From contig CAIZFE010000111.1 in NCBI GenBank assembly GCA_903932145.1, forward strand, positions 62,001 through 126,000: 64,000 bases of DNA. Direction: 5' to 3'. Source of the stretch: an uncultured Rhodopila sp. (GTDB taxonomy: Bacteria; Pseudomonadota; Alphaproteobacteria; Acetobacterales; Acetobacteraceae). The notes beneath the pieces are model-generated. The model saw only the letters and a list, made by a program, of their open reading frames with translations. It did no database searches and had not been told where the DNA came from. A program made the translations under genes and the position numbers. Shown here piece after piece: positions 62,364 to 64,000 of this stretch (its first letter is position 1; every line of letters starts with the position of its first letter).

Positions 62364-63158
62364 ATGACAGTCGATCTAGACGCGTATTTTGACCGCATCC
62401 AGTGGAACGGCGCGACCAGCCCGACCTATCAAACCCTGGCGGCGCTCCAGCACGCCCACACCGGCCATATCCCGTTCGAAAATCTCGATGTACTGCTCGG
62501 TCGGCCGGTGCGGCTCGATCTCGAAGGGGTCCAGGCGAAACTGGTCCACGCCCGCCGCGGCGGCTATTGCTTCGAACATGCCACCTTGTTCGCGGCTGTG
62601 CTCGAAGCGATCGGGTTCCAGCCAATCCGTCACGCCGGGCGCGTGGTGCTGTTCGATCCTTTGTCCCAATCGCCGCGCACCCACATGTTCCTGACCGTGG
62701 AGATCGAGGGCATCCGTTACATCGTGGACCCCGGCTTCGGTCCGTTCGGCTCCCGCGTTCCGATCCCGTTGAACGAGGGCGAGCGCGAGGCGGCGACCCA
62801 CTGGATGTCGCGCGAAGGCGGCCGCTGGACGCTGCATGTCAGGCGGGACGGCCACGCCATTCCGGGATGGGTCACGACGCTGGAGCAGGAAAACCTGGTG
62901 GATTTTGAGGTGGCGAATCACTTCATCGCGACCCACACGGCGTCGCCGTTCGTCAATCGGATCATGCTGAGTGTCGCCACGGCAGACGGGCGCGTCAGCA
63001 TCATGAACCGGGACGTGACGATCCTGCGCGGAGGCGAATCCCGTTCGATGGTGCTCCCGGACCGCTCGGCGTTGCGGGGCCTGCTCACCGAATATTTTGG
63101 CTTCGACCTTCCGGAGGTGGAGCACCTGAAAGTTCCGACGCTTCCGGAATGGGATTGA
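62364..63158 (+). CDS. nat: Arylamine N-acetyltransferase
   Basis: 264 residues from an ATG with SD GGGGGAGACA. Transfers acetyl from acetyl-CoA to arylamines. The catalytic triad is visible: Cys in ARRGGYCFEHATLFAAVL, His in SPRTHMFLTVEIEG and Asp in RYIVDPGFGPFGS. N-terminal YFDRIQWNGATSPTYQTLAA and HTGHIPFENLDVLLGR are also typical. Length is normal. Confidence 0.9.
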   Translation: MTVDLDAYFDRIQWNGATSPTYQTLAALQHAHTGHIPFENLDVLLGRPVRLDLEGVQAKLVHARRGGYCFEHATLFAAVLEAIGFQPIRHAGRVVLFDPLSQSPRTHMFLTVEIEGIRYIVDPGFGPFGSRVPIPLNEGEREAATHWMSREGGRWTLHVRRDGHAIPGWVTTLEQENLVDFEVANHFIATHTASPFVNRIMLSVATADGRVSIMNRDVTILRGGESRSMVLPDRSALRGLLTEYFGFDLPEVEHLKVPTLPEWD

Positions 63159-63236
63159 CGGCGGGGCGGCTGTCGTTTGATGTCGGACTATGCCGCCGAT
63201 GAGAGGGTGCGAGGCGCCAATTTTACCGAACCGCTG

Positions 63237-63251
63237 TTAAGAATTTGTTAA
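63237..63251. promoter_or_regulatory. CtrA-like binding box
   Basis: TTAA, GAATTTG (7 bp), TTAA followed by C: the full TTAA-N7-TTAAC consensus for the alphaproteobacterial cell-cycle regulator CtrA, 55 bp upstream of the PemK/MazF-like gene in otherwise GC-rich DNA. Confidence 0.45.
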
Positions 63252-63306
63252 CGGTCATGCGGTCATACTGCGCCTTACGGCTGGTGCCGGAGGAGCGATT
63301 GGCCCG

Positions 63307-63699
63307 ATGGCCCTGGAATTTTATCCGAACGCCGGCGATATTCTGATCTGCGACTATTCCACCGGATTCAGGCCGCCGGAGATGGTCAAGGTGCGGCCCA
63401 TGGTCGTCATCTCCCCCCGCCGTCGTGGCGGTCAGCTTGTGACGGTTGTCCCGATCAGCAGTTCCGAACGCCCGCACGCCGAACCATGGCACTATCTGCT
63501 GCCTGAGGGCGCTTACCCGCCGGCCAGAGGCCCGGTTTGGGTGAAAGCCGATATGTTGGCGACGGTCGCGCTGACGCGGCTGGATCGGGTGAAGACCCGA
63601 GGGCAGGACGGATCGCGGATGTATGCCGTGTTTCGGTTGTGCCCCGAGTATCTGCGCGCGGTCTGCTCAGCCGTCAAAGCCGCCCTGGATTTTGCTTGA
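63307..63699 (+). CDS. PemK/MazF-family protein, no visible antitoxin
   Basis: 130 residues. FYPNAGDILICDYSTGFRPP, then MVKVRPMVVISPRRRGGQLV and VVPISSSERPHAEPWHYLLP match the mRNA-interferase fold of PemK/MazF toxins, and HGS/DRV segments (LTRLDRVKTRGQDGS) fit its C-terminus. Toxins usually lie next to a small antitoxin, but no such gene lies in the 150 bp upstream or downstream. GGAGGAGCGATTGGCCCG before the ATG contains an SD. It may be a domesticated regulator. Confidence 0.75.
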   Translation: MALEFYPNAGDILICDYSTGFRPPEMVKVRPMVVISPRRRGGQLVTVVPISSSERPHAEPWHYLLPEGAYPPARGPVWVKADMLATVALTRLDRVKTRGQDGSRMYAVFRLCPEYLRAVCSAVKAALDFA

Positions 63700-63724
63700 T
63701 TTCCTCCGCTCAAGCCGATATAGT
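63696..63724 (+). promoter_or_regulatory. Strong sigma70-type promoter
   Basis: TTGATT, 17 bp, TATAGT, overlapping the final codons of the PemK/MazF-like gene and facing the candidate small RNA. Confidence 0.6.
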
Positions 63725-63730
63725 ATTTTC

Positions 63731-63872
63731 GCTCCATGCGCTAAGCGCCGCGCCGGGCATGCAAGATCCCTGTGGGGCCAGTTCCGGGACCGGGTGACGG
63801 CAAGCCTCTCGGGACCGCAAGAAGCCCTGTCAGCAATAATGGGGCTTTGCCATGTCTGGGCTCGTTTTTTTT
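63731..63872 (+). ncRNA. Candidate structured small RNA (possibly 6S-like)
   Basis: About 140 nt between a good promoter and a run of eight T (63865-63872), with no plausible protein. The transcript can close by pairing GCAUGCAAGAUCCC (from about 63757) with GGGGCUUUGCCAUGU (63841-63855), with one bulge and one mismatch, enclosing an internal bubble and the segments GGGGCCAG and AGAAGCCC. A long closing stem with a central bubble and these short motifs recall 6S RNA, the RNA polymerase decoy, but I cannot confirm the family. Confidence 0.45.
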
Positions 63873-64000
63873 CTATTGCTCGCAATGGCGACGTCAGGAA
63901 GCGGTTGCCGTGTTTCGTGCGGAACGGGGCGCTGTCTATCGGCGATGCTGTTCGCTGCCGGCCGCCTCCTCCACCCTTGAACCCCATCCGGCATTCCGCC
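63873..64000. other. Window end, no gene seen
   Basis: GC-rich sequence after the T-run with no start-supported frame; the last bases may belong to a gene beyond the window. Confidence 0.4.

Noticed and set aside
63731-63872. SRP (4.5S) RNA
   Set aside because: The conserved GGAAGNAGCA-type tetraloop region of SRP RNA is absent.
1-64000. CRISPR arrays, tRNA or rRNA genes, replication origin
   Set aside because: No regularly spaced identical repeats, no cloverleaf or rRNA sequence and no origin-like cluster of boxes were seen.

Overview
The window is GC-rich chromosomal DNA from an alphaproteobacterium. A Rhodospirillales/Acetobacteraceae-type methylotroph or relative is the best guess, from the Hint-domain surface protein, the XoxF methanol module, the sorbosone-type quinoprotein and a CtrA-like box. 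This is inferred from gene content; no rRNA, tRNA or CRISPR array is visible.

Layout. 1-4743: the 3' part of an unusual histidine kinase, a hypothetical protein and a BT1/MFS transporter. 4869-7256: a decaying, partly AT-rich island (LLM oxidoreductase fragment, orphan membrane protein, remnant of a large RTX-like protein). 7052-18082: a long minus-strand gene train reading from 18082 downward: SDR, DUF1330, TPP enzyme, MDR dehydrogenase, CoA transferase, LLM oxidoreductase, thioredoxin-reductase-like flavoprotein, UGSC selenoprotein, two paralogous unknown proteins, quinoprotein. Its centre is the most interesting object here: an in-frame TGA (10794-10796) is followed at once by Gly-Ser-Cys and, 11 nt later, by a perfect 7-bp stem-loop. 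It is therefore a selenocysteine codon and not a stop.

18165-30249: 3-hydroxyisobutyrate-dehydrogenase-like protein, a lipoprotein, a frameshifted FAD monooxygenase, then an ABC importer (binding protein, two permeases, ATPase) that encloses a RutA-like monooxygenase, followed by a GntR regulator, a PhyH/EctD-like dioxygenase and a SorAB-type sulfite dehydrogenase. 30544-37818: mixed metabolism and housekeeping (PdxA family, dienelactone hydrolase, cupin, accBC, thiS-thiG, apt). 37819-38660: a gene-poor stretch with an IS110 remnant. 38661-41310: a hybrid sensor kinase with a tiny upstream gene.

41524-49382: a C1 island. Lanthanide-type methanol dehydrogenase XoxF, its cytochrome XoxG and binding protein XoxJ make formaldehyde; Gfa and the class III alcohol dehydrogenase then carry it through glutathione adducts. 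Four small exported or cysteine-containing unknown proteins are interleaved. A perfect 8-bp inverted repeat lies before xoxF. 49551-55476: amidohydrolases, SDRs (one lacking its catalytic residues), RppH and a lone Rieske ferredoxin. 55501-64000: an exported unknown protein, a 1137-residue repeat protein ending in a Hint domain, a DUF5666-like protein, NudC, DUF488, an arylamine N-acetyltransferase, an orphan PemK/MazF-like protein and a candidate small RNA.

A family of roughly 80-100-bp imperfect palindromes (CGTCATGGCNCGGCTTGTCC type) is scattered through the intergenic gaps.
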